A DNA stretch of 64,000 nt from Bacteroidales bacterium (GTDB lineage Bacteria; Bacteroidota; Bacteroidia; Bacteroidales; F082): NCBI GenBank assembly GCA_016291135.1, contig JAEFAE010000003.1, forward strand, positions 1 through 64,000. Reading direction: 5' to 3'. Within the stretch, counting starts at the first letter, position 1; every line of letters starts with the position of its first letter. The notes below the pieces were generated by a model. It did not search any database, was not told where the DNA came from, and saw only the letters and a list, made by a program, of their open reading frames with translations. The position numbers and the translations under genes are program-made. Below are positions 16,420 through 27,486 of the stretch, in pieces.

Positions 16420-18573
<2,154 letters not shown>

Positions 18574-18715
18574 GATATGGTTGTTTTTATTGATTGCAAA
18601 ATAGGGGAGACGTCCTCTGAAAAGGACGCTGCCTGCAACCATCAAACCCCTAGCCAAACCGGTTTTTAATGTCAATATGGCATACTATTCAACGGCTATA
18701 TGTCAATTTGACAGC

Positions 18716-18745
18716 TTGTTTATTTGGAATAATTGTCTATTTTTG
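18716..18745 (+). promoter_or_regulatory. Promoter of the EamA transporter gene
   Basis: TATTTTTG (18738-18745) with TTG (18716-18718) 19 bases upstream. Confidence 0.65.
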
Positions 18746-18765
18746 CACGTTCAAAAACGAGCGTC

Positions 18766-19722
18766 ATGCAGTGGGTTCTCCTCTCTCTGATATCGGCCTT
18801 TCTATTAGGGTTTTACGATATCTTCAAGAAAAGCACGGTGGTGAACAATGCCATCATCCCGGTCTTGTTCTACAGCACCATGATCAGTGCCTTGCTTTTC
18901 CTGCCTTTCATCCTCCTTTCGTGGTGGTGTCCGGACTGCTTTACCGGTGACTTCTGGCGGGTCTTCTATGTGGAGCCTCTGACCGGGAGGCAGCATCTGT
19001 TGATCTTTGGCAAGACGGCCATGATCCTGGTGTCGTGGATGTTCAGCTATTCGGCGATGAAGAACCTTCCCATCACGGTGGTGGGCCCGGTCAACCAGCT
19101 TCGTCCGGCCATTTCGCTGGTGTTGTTGTTCATCATCTTCAGGGAACATCTCAACGGGACGCAGTGGACCGGCGTGGTGCTGGCCATGGTGTCGTTTTGG
19201 CTGATGGGCCGTTCGGGCAAGAAGGAGGGCATCCACTTCAAGACCAACAAATGGGTGTACATGCTGCTGGCCTCGGCCATGCTGGTTGCCTTGAGCGGGG
19301 TGTACGACAAGTTCCTGCTGAGCAAGGAGACCATCTCGCCGGCCACCATCCAGGCGTGGTATACGGTCTACGACTTCCTGATGATGGCGGTGCTGTTCTT
19401 TGCCCTGTGGCGTCCCAAGCGCCAGGAGCAGCCCTTTGAATGGCGTTGGGGCATCGCAGCCATGGCTGTCTTTGTGACGGTGGCCGATGTGATCTACCTG
19501 TCGGGACTGGCCCAAGAGGCGGCGGTCATCGTACTGATACCTCTTATATTATATGGGGTCCGTTTGGTGGTGTCGTTCCTGTATGGCGTTTTCTTCTTCC
19601 GCGAGAAAAACGTCCGAAGCAAGATCGTTCCGCTGCTGATGGTGCTGGCTGCCTTGCTGTTCATGTGTGTGAAGAGCGATCTGGTGGGCGGTTTTTTTGC
19701 CTGGATCAAGAATTTATTTTGA
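18766..19722 (+). CDS. EamA/DMT-superfamily transporter
   Basis: 318 residues from ATG 18766 (MQWVLLSLISAFLLGFYDIFKK), about ten membrane helices in two EamA halves (LPITVVGPVNQLRPAISLVLLFIIFREHLNGTQW in the first; AAVIVLIPLILYGVRLVVSFLYGVFFFREK in the second). Members of this superfamily export or import metabolites; the substrate cannot be read from sequence. It has its own promoter and stands divergent from clpB. Confidence 0.85.
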   Translation: MQWVLLSLISAFLLGFYDIFKKSTVVNNAIIPVLFYSTMISALLFLPFILLSWWCPDCFTGDFWRVFYVEPLTGRQHLLIFGKTAMILVSWMFSYSAMKNLPITVVGPVNQLRPAISLVLLFIIFREHLNGTQWTGVVLAMVSFWLMGRSGKKEGIHFKTNKWVYMLLASAMLVALSGVYDKFLLSKETISPATIQAWYTVYDFLMMAVLFFALWRPKRQEQPFEWRWGIAAMAVFVTVADVIYLSGLAQEAAVIVLIPLILYGVRLVVSFLYGVFFFREKNVRSKIVPLLMVLAALLFMCVKSDLVGGFFAWIKNLF

Positions 19723-19748
19723 AATGTACGCAAAGCTTGTTATCTTTG
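19718..19748 (+). promoter_or_regulatory. Promoter of the acyl-CoA synthetase gene
   Basis: TATCTTTG (19741-19748) with TTTG (19718-19721) 19 bases upstream, the latter overlapping the end of the transporter gene. Confidence 0.7.
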
Positions 19749-19784
19749 CGGATTACTAATTGAGAGCAGAACAAAATTTACGAT

Positions 19785-21560
19785 ATGGAAATCAAACGCG
19801 TATTTGATCTTCTTCAGAACTATTTGGAGAAGTATCCGAACCAGCAGGTGGCCCTGGCTGGAAAGAAAAACGGAGAATGGGTGAAATACAGCATCCAGTC
19901 CTACGTGGAGCATGCCAACTTGCTCAGCTATGCATTCATCGAGCTGGGAATCCAACCGGGCGACAAGGTGGCCATGATCCTGACCAACCGTCCCGAGTGG
20001 AACATGCTCGACATGGCCATCAGCCAGATCGGTGCGGTGACTGTGCCGGTCTATCCCACCATCAGCGAAGAGGACTACCGTTTCATTCTGGCCGACTGCG
20101 ACTGCAAGCTGGTCATCATCGACGGCTTGTCAGTGATGAACAAGGTGACCAACATCTTGCCCGACGCACCCAATGTCAAGATGGTCTATACCATGATCGA
20201 CCGTGAGAAGTATCCCTATTTCGACCAACTGCTGCAGCTGGGCCGGGAGCATCCCCATGCCGAGGAGCTTGAGGCGCGCAAGGCGGCCGTGGACGAGATG
20301 TCGTGTGCCACCATCATCTATACCTCGGGCACCACGGGTACGCCCAAGGGGGTGATGCTTTCGCACCATAACCTGATGAACCAGTTCCCGAACTTCCATT
20401 ACACCATCAGCGACACTTCCGACAAGGCCTTCAGTTTCCTGCCGGTGTGCCATGCCTACGAGCGTGCGCTGATCTACTGCTACCAGTATCGCGGCATGTC
20501 GATCTACTACGCCGAGAGCTTGGCTACCATCGCCTCCGACATGCGTGAGATCCATCCCACCATGATGTGTGCTGTTCCGCGTGTGTTGGAACGTTTCTAC
20601 GATGCGATCTACCAGTCGGGCAAGAAACAGAAAGGCATCGCGAGAGCCATCTTCTTCTGGGCCCTGCATCTGGGAGAGCGTTATAAGATCGATGCGGTCA
20701 ACCGCCATTGGTTCTACGACTGGAAGCTGGGCATCGCCGACAAGCTGGTGTATAGCAAGATCCGCTCCAACATCGGTGCCGAGAACTTCGACATCATCGT
20801 GTCGGGTGCCGCTGCCATCTCCCAAAAGATTGCAGGCTTCTTCTCGGCCATCAAGATGCCGGTGTTCGAAGGCTACGGCCTCACCGAGACCTCGCCGGTC
20901 ATCGCCGTCAGCAACCGCAATCCACACGGTCGCGAAGTGGGTTATGTGGGTCAGCCGCTGCCCGGAACGGAGGTGAAGATCGCCGACAATGGCGAGATTT
21001 GCTGCCGTGGTCACAACGTGATGATGGGCTATTACAAACACCCTGAACTGACCAAGGAAGTCATCGACGAAGAGGGTTGGTTCCACACGGGCGACATGGG
21101 CGTGTTCGACCAATACAACCGCTTGAAGATCACGGGCCGTATCAAGAGCTTGTTCAAGACTTCGGGTGGCAAGTATATCAACCCCGACGTGATCGAGGCC
21201 AAGTTCTGCGCCTCCAAGCTGATCGAGCAGATCCTGGTGGTGGGCGAAAACCAGAAGTTTGCCGGTGCGCTCATCATCCCGAGCTTTACCGAGTTGAAAG
21301 CCTGGTGCGTCAAGGAGAAGATCAACTATACGACCAACGAGGAGATGATCCACCATCCCGAAGTGTTGAAGCATTTCGCCAAGGAAGTCAACGAGCTGAA
21401 CAAGAGCCTGGGCGAGACCGAGAAGATCAAGAAACACGTGCTGCTTGCCGACGAATGGTCGATTGCCAACGGCTTGCTGACGCCTACCTTGAAGGCCAAG
21501 CGCAAGGTGATCACCGCCCGTTACAAGGACGTGATCGAGAAGATGTTCGAAGGGAACTAA
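19785..21560 (+). CDS. Long-chain acyl-CoA synthetase (AMP-forming)
   Basis: 591 residues of the ANL superfamily. The AMP-binding P-loop is IIYTSGTTGTPKG (about 178-190), followed by GYGLTETSP and GWFHTGDMGVFDQYNRLKITGR (hinge region), then the C-terminal lid. It activates fatty acids to acyl-CoA via acyl-AMP. Its role here is probably recycling or incorporation of fatty acids; chain length is not determinable. It is a single-gene unit, with the stop overlapping the 3' end of the opposing chromate transporter gene by four bases. Confidence 0.92.
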   Translation: MEIKRVFDLLQNYLEKYPNQQVALAGKKNGEWVKYSIQSYVEHANLLSYAFIELGIQPGDKVAMILTNRPEWNMLDMAISQIGAVTVPVYPTISEEDYRFILADCDCKLVIIDGLSVMNKVTNILPDAPNVKMVYTMIDREKYPYFDQLLQLGREHPHAEELEARKAAVDEMSCATIIYTSGTTGTPKGVMLSHHNLMNQFPNFHYTISDTSDKAFSFLPVCHAYERALIYCYQYRGMSIYYAESLATIASDMREIHPTMMCAVPRVLERFYDAIYQSGKKQKGIARAIFFWALHLGERYKIDAVNRHWFYDWKLGIADKLVYSKIRSNIGAENFDIIVSGAAAISQKIAGFFSAIKMPVFEGYGLTETSPVIAVSNRNPHGREVGYVGQPLPGTEVKIADNGEICCRGHNVMMGYYKHPELTKEVIDEEGWFHTGDMGVFDQYNRLKITGRIKSLFKTSGGKYINPDVIEAKFCASKLIEQILVVGENQKFAGALIIPSFTELKAWCVKEKINYTTNEEMIHHPEVLKHFAKEVNELNKSLGETEKIKKHVLLADEWSIANGLLTPTLKAKRKVITARYKDVIEKMFEGN

Positions 21561-22096
21561 TACACGAAGAATCCTACAACACCCGAGAGCACGATAAGCA
21601 GGATCGGGTTTGCCTTGAAGAAGTAGGAGGCCACAAAGGCGAGGACACAGATCACAATGCTGATGTTGTTCTCGCCTTTTCCTATCTGTACGAAGTTTTG
21701 GGCATTCATCATGGCCAGGCCTGCGGCGAAGATCAAGCCGGCGATGGCGGGTTTGAGCCCTTTCAGCAGGTTGTTCATCAGCGAGCCGCCTTTCTTGTTC
21801 AAGAAGAGCCGGATGATGAAATAGACCATGACGATGGAAGGCAGGCAGAGGGCAAACGAGGCGAGCAGCGAGCCGCCGAAGCCGCCTGCCGTGTAGCCCA
21901 CGTAGGTAGCCATGTTGATGGAGATGGGGCCTGGCGTCATCTGCGAGAGGGCGACCATGTCGGCAAACTCGGTGGTGGTCATCCAGGCGTAGTGGTCGAC
22001 GACCTCGTGTTGGATGAGCGAGAGCATGGCGTAGCCCCCGCCGAAGCCGAGGACGCCGATCTTGATGAAGACCCAGAGCAGCTGCAGGTAGATCAT
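21557..22096 (-). CDS. chrA: Chromate-family transporter, half-size subunit 2
   Basis: 179 residues from ATG 22096 (MIYLQLLWVFIKIGVLGFGGGYAML). Single CHR domain with FGGGYAMLSLIQHEVV near the start and ALSQMTPGPISINMATYVGY, about six helices. Short-chain CHR proteins act in pairs as chromate/sulfate transporters; physiological substrate unproven. Its ATG overlaps the stop of the partner gene (ATGA). Confidence 0.88.
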   Translation of the reverse strand: MIYLQLLWVFIKIGVLGFGGGYAMLSLIQHEVVDHYAWMTTTEFADMVALSQMTPGPISINMATYVGYTAGGFGGSLLASFALCLPSIVMVYFIIRLFLNKKGGSLMNNLLKGLKPAIAGLIFAAGLAMMNAQNFVQIGKGENNISIVICVLAFVASYFFKANPILLIVLSGVVGFFVY

Positions 22097-22665
22097 GGCT
22101 TCACCTCCTTGCTGGGATTGCGTTTCAGCTTGCGTTCCATGATGATGGCGTAGATCAGGCTCCCGGCGATGGCGGCCAGGATGACGATGGCAGGGGAGAC
22201 CTTGCACCACCAGATCAGGATGACGGCGGCGATGGGGATGATGGCGGTCTTCCAGGTGACCTTAGCCGACTTGATCATGCGAAGCGAAGGGGCGAGGATC
22301 AAGGCCACCACGCAGGGACGGATGCCTTTGAAGATGCGTTCCACCACAGGGAGGTCGCGGTATTCACGGAAGACGGTGGCCAGCAGCAGGATGATAACGA
22401 TGGAGGGGAGGATGGCGCCCAACATGGCCGCTGCCGCACCTTTCCTTCCGGCGACCTGGTGGCCCACATACAAGGCGGTGTTCACGGCAAAGACGCCGGG
22501 GAGGGATTGGATGATGGCGATCATGTCCCAGAACGCATCCGCAGGGATCCAATGCTTCTTGTCCACCACGGCCTTCTCCACCATCGAGAGCATGGCGTAG
22601 CCGCCGCCCAGGGTGAAGGCGCCTATCTTCAAAAAGGTGATGAACAGTTGGAACACGGTTTTCAT
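22093..22665 (-). CDS. chrA: Chromate-family transporter, half-size subunit 1
   Basis: 190 residues from ATG 22665 (MKTVFQLFITFLKIGAFTLGGGYAML). A second CHR domain with AIIQSLPGVFAVNTALYVGHQVAG replacing the TPGP motif of the partner. The pair corresponds to the two halves of a long ChrA and probably works as a heterodimer. Possible promoter TATTTTTG sits only five bases before the ATG. Confidence 0.88.
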   Translation of the reverse strand: MKTVFQLFITFLKIGAFTLGGGYAMLSMVEKAVVDKKHWIPADAFWDMIAIIQSLPGVFAVNTALYVGHQVAGRKGAAAAMLGAILPSIVIILLLATVFREYRDLPVVERIFKGIRPCVVALILAPSLRMIKSAKVTWKTAIIPIAAVILIWWCKVSPAIVILAAIAGSLIYAIIMERKLKRNPSKEVKP

Positions 22666-22669
22666 GCCG

Positions 22670-22677
22670 CAAAAATA
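22670..22677 (-). promoter_or_regulatory. -7 element just upstream of chrA
   Basis: TATTTTTG on the minus strand, then CGGC and the ATG. Transcription from it would give a leaderless or nearly leaderless message. No clear -33 element. Confidence 0.4.
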
Positions 22678-22687
22678 CAACAATTGT

Positions 22688-22719
22688 TTTGGATATTTCT
22701 CATGGAATTAGTACGTTTG
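22688..22719 (+). promoter_or_regulatory. Promoter of gltS
   Basis: TACGTTTG (22712-22719) with TTTG (22688-22691) 20 bases upstream; divergent from chrA. Confidence 0.65.
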
Positions 22720-22738
22720 CATACCAATTTGTATTGTT

Positions 22739-24151
22739 ATGACTATCTTAGACGTTTCTGTGATGACTTTTGACCGGCCGGAGGCCTGGCAATGGTTGGT
22801 CCAGTTCTGTATTCTTGCCACGGCCTTGCTCTTGGGTAATGTCTTGAGGACGCAAGTGCCCTTCCTGAAAAAGAGCCTCCTGCCGTCGGCCTTGCTGGGC
22901 GGTTTGCTGCTGTTGATCTTCAAGGCTTTCCCCGGATGCCGGGAAATCATTAACAAGCCGATGATGGAGATCGCCACCTATCACGCCTTGGGCCTCGGGT
23001 TTGTGGCCCTGGCGTTGAAGAACAACAAGGTGGAGTCGAAATCCTCTACGATGAAGGTCGTCGAGACCGGTGCCTTGACGGCTTCCTCCTACGTCATCCA
23101 AGGCATTGTCGGACTCCTGGTGTCCATCCCGTTCTTCATTTTTGGAAAGAGACTGTTCTACGCTGCGGGGCTCTTGCTCCCCATGGGATACGGCCAGGGG
23201 CCCGGACAGGCGCTGAACTTCGGCAAAATATTCACCCAGGCGGCTTCCGAGCAGGGCCTGGAATTCGCCGGGGCCGACTTTGGCCTATCCATCGCTGCTA
23301 CGGGTTTCATCGTGGGTAGCGTGATCGGCGTGATCTATATGAACTACCTGCGCCGAAAGGGCAGGCTCTCTTCCAAGAAGATCTCTGACGCTCAGGTGAA
23401 CAAGCTGGAGGATTACGAAGGAAAGAACGAGATTCCCGACGCCGAGTCGATCGACAAGCTTTCGGTGCAGATCTGCATGGTGCTCTTCGTCTATTTCCTG
23501 GTGTACCTGTTTACCAACTGGATTCAGGGCATGGATTTGGGCAACTTCGGGGAGAAGACCTTGAAACCCATGCTGTGGGGCTTCAACTTCCTGTTGGGCA
23601 CCCTGTTCGGCATCGCTTTCAAGAACATCTTGAAGGTGTTCAAGAAGCAACGCCTGATGCAGCGCGAATACATCAACAACTACATGCTGAACCGCATCAG
23701 CGGTTTCTGCTTCGACATCATGATCGTGGCCGGTACCGCCGCCATCAGCTTCGAGGAGTTTGGCAAGTTCGTGTTGCCTTTCACCATCATTTGTGCCTTG
23801 GGCGCCTTGGTCACCTTTGTCTATGTGCTGTGGATCAGCAAGCACCTCTATCCCGATTACAAGTATGAGGGCTTCTTCTCCATGTTCGGCATGCTGACGG
23901 GTACGGCCTCGAACGGCATGATCCTGTTGCGTGAGATCGACCCGAAGTTTGAGACGCCGGCTGCCAACAACCTGGTGCTGCAGACCTTGGCCGCCATCGT
24001 ATTGGGCTTCCCGGTGCTGCTGTTGATGGGCTTTGCCCCGCAGAGCCTGCAGTCCACCTGGATCACCTTGGGCATCCTGGTCGCCTTCTGGGCCGCCCTG
24101 ACGGTGTTCATGCTTCGCAAAAAGATCTTCCATCGAAAGAAAACAGAATAA
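22739..24151 (+). CDS. gltS: Sodium/glutamate symporter GltS-like
   Basis: 470 residues, about 11-12 membrane helices. GltS features include LLPMGYGQGPGQALNFGKIF in the first half and GFFSMFGMLTGTASNGMILLREIDP in the second; both glycine-rich GQGPG and TGTASNG loops are typical re-entrant loops of this fold. Longer than E. coli GltS (401) because of a cytoplasmic insert around residues 200-235. It would import glutamate with Na+. Substrate is inferred from family. Confidence 0.85.
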   Translation: MTILDVSVMTFDRPEAWQWLVQFCILATALLLGNVLRTQVPFLKKSLLPSALLGGLLLLIFKAFPGCREIINKPMMEIATYHALGLGFVALALKNNKVESKSSTMKVVETGALTASSYVIQGIVGLLVSIPFFIFGKRLFYAAGLLLPMGYGQGPGQALNFGKIFTQAASEQGLEFAGADFGLSIAATGFIVGSVIGVIYMNYLRRKGRLSSKKISDAQVNKLEDYEGKNEIPDAESIDKLSVQICMVLFVYFLVYLFTNWIQGMDLGNFGEKTLKPMLWGFNFLLGTLFGIAFKNILKVFKKQRLMQREYINNYMLNRISGFCFDIMIVAGTAAISFEEFGKFVLPFTIICALGALVTFVYVLWISKHLYPDYKYEGFFSMFGMLTGTASNGMILLREIDPKFETPAANNLVLQTLAAIVLGFPVLLLMGFAPQSLQSTWITLGILVAFWAALTVFMLRKKIFHRKKTE

Positions 24152-24152
24152 A

Positions 24153-24378
24153 GACACCCCGTAGGGGTGTTCTGTTGAACCCGCCCCGTTAGGGGCATAC
24201 TGTTGGTAGCCCACGGTGTCAACCGTGGGATAACGGAAAAACGGGAAAACGGGATTATGATGATCGTCCGTTTCCAGGGGTTACACCCCTGGCTACCGAC
24301 AGCGAACCCCTATGGGGTTCATCCGCCCCGTTAGGGGCGTTCTGTCGGTAACCACGGGGTTGAAAACCCCTGGGGACG
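24153..24378. repeat. Modular hairpin repeat array C
   Basis: CCCC/GGGG palindromes near 24156-24168, 24184-24195, 24306-24318 and 24326-24337 are joined by CTGTTG or CTGTCGG linkers. The larger hairpin module occurs three times: CCCACGGTGTCAACCGTGGG (24210-24229), CCAGGGGTTACACCCCTGG (24274-24292, inverted) and CCACGGGGTTGAAAACCCC (24352-24370). It fills the gap between convergent gltS and rplS. Confidence 0.9.
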
Positions 24379-24411
24379 AAAAAAGCCCGTCCAGCTGGAC
24401 GGGCTTTTTTT
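24379..24411. terminator. Bidirectional terminator between gltS and rplS
   Basis: AAAAAGCCCGTCC and GGACGGGCTTTTTTT flank an AGCT loop, so U-tracts are present on both strands. Confidence 0.85.
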
Positions 24412-24432
24412 GTTGTCGTAAATGTCGAGGAA

Positions 24433-24789
24433 TCAATCCTTGCGCTTGGCTTCCTTGATACGGGCTTTCTTACCGCGCAGGCCTCTGAGGTAGTAGATGC
24501 GGGACTTGCGGACGGCGCCTTCCTTGTTCAGCTCGATGCTGTCAATCATGGGAGAAGCGATGGGGAAGCATCTTTCAACACCGATGTTGTTCGAAATCTT
24601 TCTGACGGTGAAGGTAGCGGTCTTACCACAGCCGCTGCGCTTCAGCACAACACCTTGGAATTTCTGGAGACGCTCCTTGTTTCCCTCAACAATCTTGTAA
24701 GTAACGGTGACGGTGTCACCTGCTCTAAACTTCGGAAAATCTTTTACAACGACTTGATCTTCAACGAATTGGATTAATGCGTTCTTCAT
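24433..24789 (-). CDS. rplS: Ribosomal protein L19
   Basis: 118 residues from ATG 24789 (MKNALIQFVEDQVVVKDFPKFRAGDTVTV). Conserved KERLQKFQGVVLKRSG, FTVRKISNNIGVERCFPIASP and the basic tail YYLRGLRGKKARIKEAKRK match L19, which sits at the 30S-50S interface. It lies downstream of trmD, as in many bacteria, but has its own promoter. Confidence 0.96.
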   Translation of the reverse strand: MKNALIQFVEDQVVVKDFPKFRAGDTVTVTYKIVEGNKERLQKFQGVVLKRSGCGKTATFTVRKISNNIGVERCFPIASPMIDSIELNKEGAVRKSRIYYLRGLRGKKARIKEAKRKD

Positions 24790-24832
24790 TTGTATATAAT
24801 TTTTTAATATATTTTTCCTATGAAAGCGGGTG

Positions 24833-24840
24833 CAAATATA
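24833..24840 (-). promoter_or_regulatory. -7 element of rplS
   Basis: TATATTTG on the minus strand, 43 bases before the ATG. Confidence 0.5.
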
Positions 24841-24866
24841 CAAAATATTTTGATTTTGAACGACTT

Positions 24867-25559
24867 TTATTCGCTTTTTTTCAATATTTCGTACATTTCT
24901 GGGCGACGTTCCTTGGTTCGCTGCCAGGCTTGTTCCAGTTTCCATTCGTTGATCTTGGCGTCGTTGCCGGAAAGAAGGATGTCGGGAACCTCCCATCCTT
25001 TGTAGTTTCGGGGCCGGGTATAGACGGGTGGAGAGACCAGTCCGTCTTGGAAGGAGTCGGAGAGGGCGGAGGTCTCGTCGCCGAGGGCGCCGGGGATGAG
25101 GCGCACGAGGCTGTCCACGAGGACGGCGGCGCCGAGCTCACCGCCGGAGAGCACGTAGTTGCCGATGGAGATCTCGCGGGTGACGAGATGCTCGCGGATG
25201 CGTTCGTCGATGCCTTTGTAGTGACCGCAGAGGATGATGAGGTTCTGCTTCAGCGAGAGTTGGTTGCATAGGGGTTGGTCAAGCAATTCTCCGTCGGGGC
25301 TCATGTAGATGACCTCGTCGTAGTCGCGTTGGCTTTTCAGGTGCGTGATGCAGTTGTCGACGGGTTCGACCATCATTACCATGCCGGCGCCGGCCGAAAA
25401 GGGATAGTCGTCCACTTTCTTGTGCTTGTCGGTGCTGTAGTCGCGTAGGTTGTGGAGCCCAATCTCCACGATGCCTTTGTTGATGGCCCGTTTGATGATG
25501 GATTCCGTGAAGGGCCCCTCGAACATTTCGGGGAAGATGGCGATGATGTCGATGCGCAT
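24867..25559 (-). CDS. trmD: tRNA (guanine-N1)-methyltransferase TrmD
   Basis: 230 residues from ATG 25559 ([17 protein letters not shown]). The SPOUT trefoil-knot sequence is clear: [63 protein letters not shown]. It methylates G37 of tRNAs next to the anticodon and prevents frameshifting. An earlier in-frame ATG would add 15 residues and lies upstream of the likely -7 element, so it is rejected. Confidence 0.95.
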   Translation of the reverse strand: MRIDIIAIFPEMFEGPFTESIIKRAINKGIVEIGLHNLRDYSTDKHKKVDDYPFSAGAGMVMMVEPVDNCITHLKSQRDYDEVIYMSPDGELLDQPLCNQLSLKQNLIILCGHYKGIDERIREHLVTREISIGNYVLSGGELGAAVLVDSLVRLIPGALGDETSALSDSFQDGLVSPPVYTRPRNYKGWEVPDILLSGNDAKINEWKLEQAWQRTKERRPEMYEILKKSE

Positions 25560-25574
25560 AGACGGTTGTTTTGG

Positions 25575-25582
25575 CAAAAGTA
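25575..25582 (-). promoter_or_regulatory. -7 element of trmD
   Basis: TACTTTTG on the minus strand, 15 bases before the chosen ATG. Confidence 0.5.
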
Positions 25583-25624
25583 GTGTTTTTGTTTGGAATG
25601 GCACCCGAATTTGGGAATTATTGT

Positions 25625-25632
25625 TATTTTTG
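25625..25632 (+). promoter_or_regulatory. -7 element of the subtilase gene
   Basis: TATTTTTG, 47 bases before the ATG; no -33 element at normal spacing. Confidence 0.5.
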
Positions 25633-25679
25633 CGTTTCTAATCACACCTAAATAGCAATAAGAATCAATTTCTGATACC

Positions 25680-27326
25680 ATGAAAAAACTGTTAACCCTC
25701 GTTTTCTTGCTTGCTGTTGCTCTGGCATCCAAAGCGCAGATTGCCACCAACAGCTATTGGGTCCAATTCACTGACAAGAACAACTCGCCTTATTCCATCG
25801 ATGCGCCTGAGCAATATCTTAGCCAGCGTGCCTTGGACCGTCGCGCCCGTTTGGGCATCGCCATCGACGAATATGACCTTCCTATCAATCCGCAATACCT
25901 GGAGGCGGTGGCAGCTTGTGGCGCCGAACTGATCAACCCGTCAAAATGGTTGAACGGCGTGACGGTATATGCTACCGATCCTGCCGTGATGGAGGCTGTC
26001 AATGCCTTGGACTGTGTCGCTGCAGTCCGCAATTGTCCTGATTTCCCGGAGGCGCAACAAGCCAAGGAGCGTTGGATGGCCCAGGAGCTCAAACCTGTAA
26101 CGGGGCCTCAAAACACCCGCGGCTTGTATGGCGATGCCTGGGTCCAGATCTCCCAGTTGAAGGCGAATGAGCTGCACAGCATGGGTTATGACGGCACGGG
26201 CATCCTCATCGCCATCCTCGATGGCGGGTACGAAGCAACGGATACGTACGATTGTTTCGAAAACATGCGTGAGGAAGGTCGTTTGTTGGGGACCCGCGAT
26301 TTTGTGTATGGTTCCTCCTCGGTCTATACCGAGAGCACCCACGGCACTTCGTGCTTGAGCACCATGGCGGCTTTCCTGCCGAACGAGTTTGTCGGTACCG
26401 CTCCCAAGGCTTCGTACTATCTCATCAAAACGGAAGTTTCCAATACAGAGAATATCATCGAGGAATACAACTGGGTATCGGGTATGGAACATGCCGACAG
26501 CCTGGGGGCGGATGTCACCAGTACTTCCTTGGGCTATATTGATTTCGACATGGTAGGATGGAACCATCCCTTTGAGCATTTCGACGGACATACCACGCCG
26601 TCAAGCATCGGAGCGGAGATTGCCGCCAGCCGTGGCATCCTCTGCTGTGTTGCCGCCGGCAACGAAGGGAGCGGTACCTGCACCCTGGGTGTCCCCGCCG
26701 ATGCCGAACACGTCCTGACCGTTGGGGCAGTCAATGAATCCGGTACCCGTGCTTCCTTCAGCTCCATGGGTCCCACCTACGACGGTCGTATCAAGCCCGA
26801 CGTGATGGCGATGGGCCAAGGCACGTATGTGGCTTCGGGATGGGGAAGTTGGTGGCCCTACTACAACGGGGACGGCACCTCTTTCGCCACCCCGGTGTTG
26901 GCAGGTGCGGTGGCATGCCTGCGTCAAGCCTTGCCCAACGCCTCCGTGCAGGAGCTCTGCGATGCCATCCGTCAAAGCGGTGACCATGCCCATAGCCCCA
27001 ACAACTACTATGGCTACGGCATCCCCGATTTCACCATGGCGCTGGAGACCCTTCATGTGGAAGACACCTTCACGCAGAAAAACGACTTGATCATGGTGAG
27101 CCCGAATCCCTCCCAGGGTAATGTCCACGTGACGATGAAGGAGGGCTATCAAGCCGATATCATGGTCTATGACCTGTTGGGACGACCGCTGAAGTCCTAT
27201 CATTTCAACGGTTTGAACCATACCAGCCTGGAGACTTACCTGAATGGACTGGACAGTGGCGTCTATTTCATCAAGGCCACTTCCGAACGGGGCTCGCAGA
27301 CCCTCAAGCTGGTGATCGCCCGATAG
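25680..27326 (+). CDS. Subtilisin-like (S8) peptidase exported by type IX secretion
   Basis: 548 residues. Signal peptide MKKLLTLVFLLAVALASKAQ, a short propeptide-like region (20-135), then an S8 domain with catalytic Asp181 (AILDGGYEATD), His221 (STHGTSCLST), oxyanion Asn328 (VAAGNEG) and Ser401 (GTSFATPVLAG). From about 475 the sequence SPNPSQGNVHV...GLDSGVYFIKATSERGSQTLKLVIAR is a type A T9SS sorting domain, so the enzyme is probably secreted or surface-bound. Substrate unknown. The last codons are imperfectly duplicated just past the stop (27340-27354). Confidence 0.93.
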   Translation: MKKLLTLVFLLAVALASKAQIATNSYWVQFTDKNNSPYSIDAPEQYLSQRALDRRARLGIAIDEYDLPINPQYLEAVAACGAELINPSKWLNGVTVYATDPAVMEAVNALDCVAAVRNCPDFPEAQQAKERWMAQELKPVTGPQNTRGLYGDAWVQISQLKANELHSMGYDGTGILIAILDGGYEATDTYDCFENMREEGRLLGTRDFVYGSSSVYTESTHGTSCLSTMAAFLPNEFVGTAPKASYYLIKTEVSNTENIIEEYNWVSGMEHADSLGADVTSTSLGYIDFDMVGWNHPFEHFDGHTTPSSIGAEIAASRGILCCVAAGNEGSGTCTLGVPADAEHVLTVGAVNESGTRASFSSMGPTYDGRIKPDVMAMGQGTYVASGWGSWWPYYNGDGTSFATPVLAGAVACLRQALPNASVQELCDAIRQSGDHAHSPNNYYGYGIPDFTMALETLHVEDTFTQKNDLIMVSPNPSQGNVHVTMKEGYQADIMVYDLLGRPLKSYHFNGLNHTSLETYLNGLDSGVYFIKATSERGSQTLKLVIAR

Positions 27327-27402
27327 GCGGTGAAAGCCGGTGATTGCCCGATAAGGGTCGACGTCCCGTGGACACGGCTCTCAGTCCATCGGTGATATGG
27401 AA

Positions 27403-27443
27403 GAAAAAACTCCGCTGCCCGACTGGGCAGCGGAGGTTTTTTT
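27403..27443. terminator. Bidirectional terminator between the subtilase and ferritin genes
   Basis: CTCCGCTGCCC, loop GACT, GGGCAGCGGAG, with an A-run on the left and T7 on the right. Confidence 0.85.
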
Positions 27444-27486
27444 GTTGAGCAGGCGAGGGGTAGTCACTCCCTCAACCCAATGCCTC

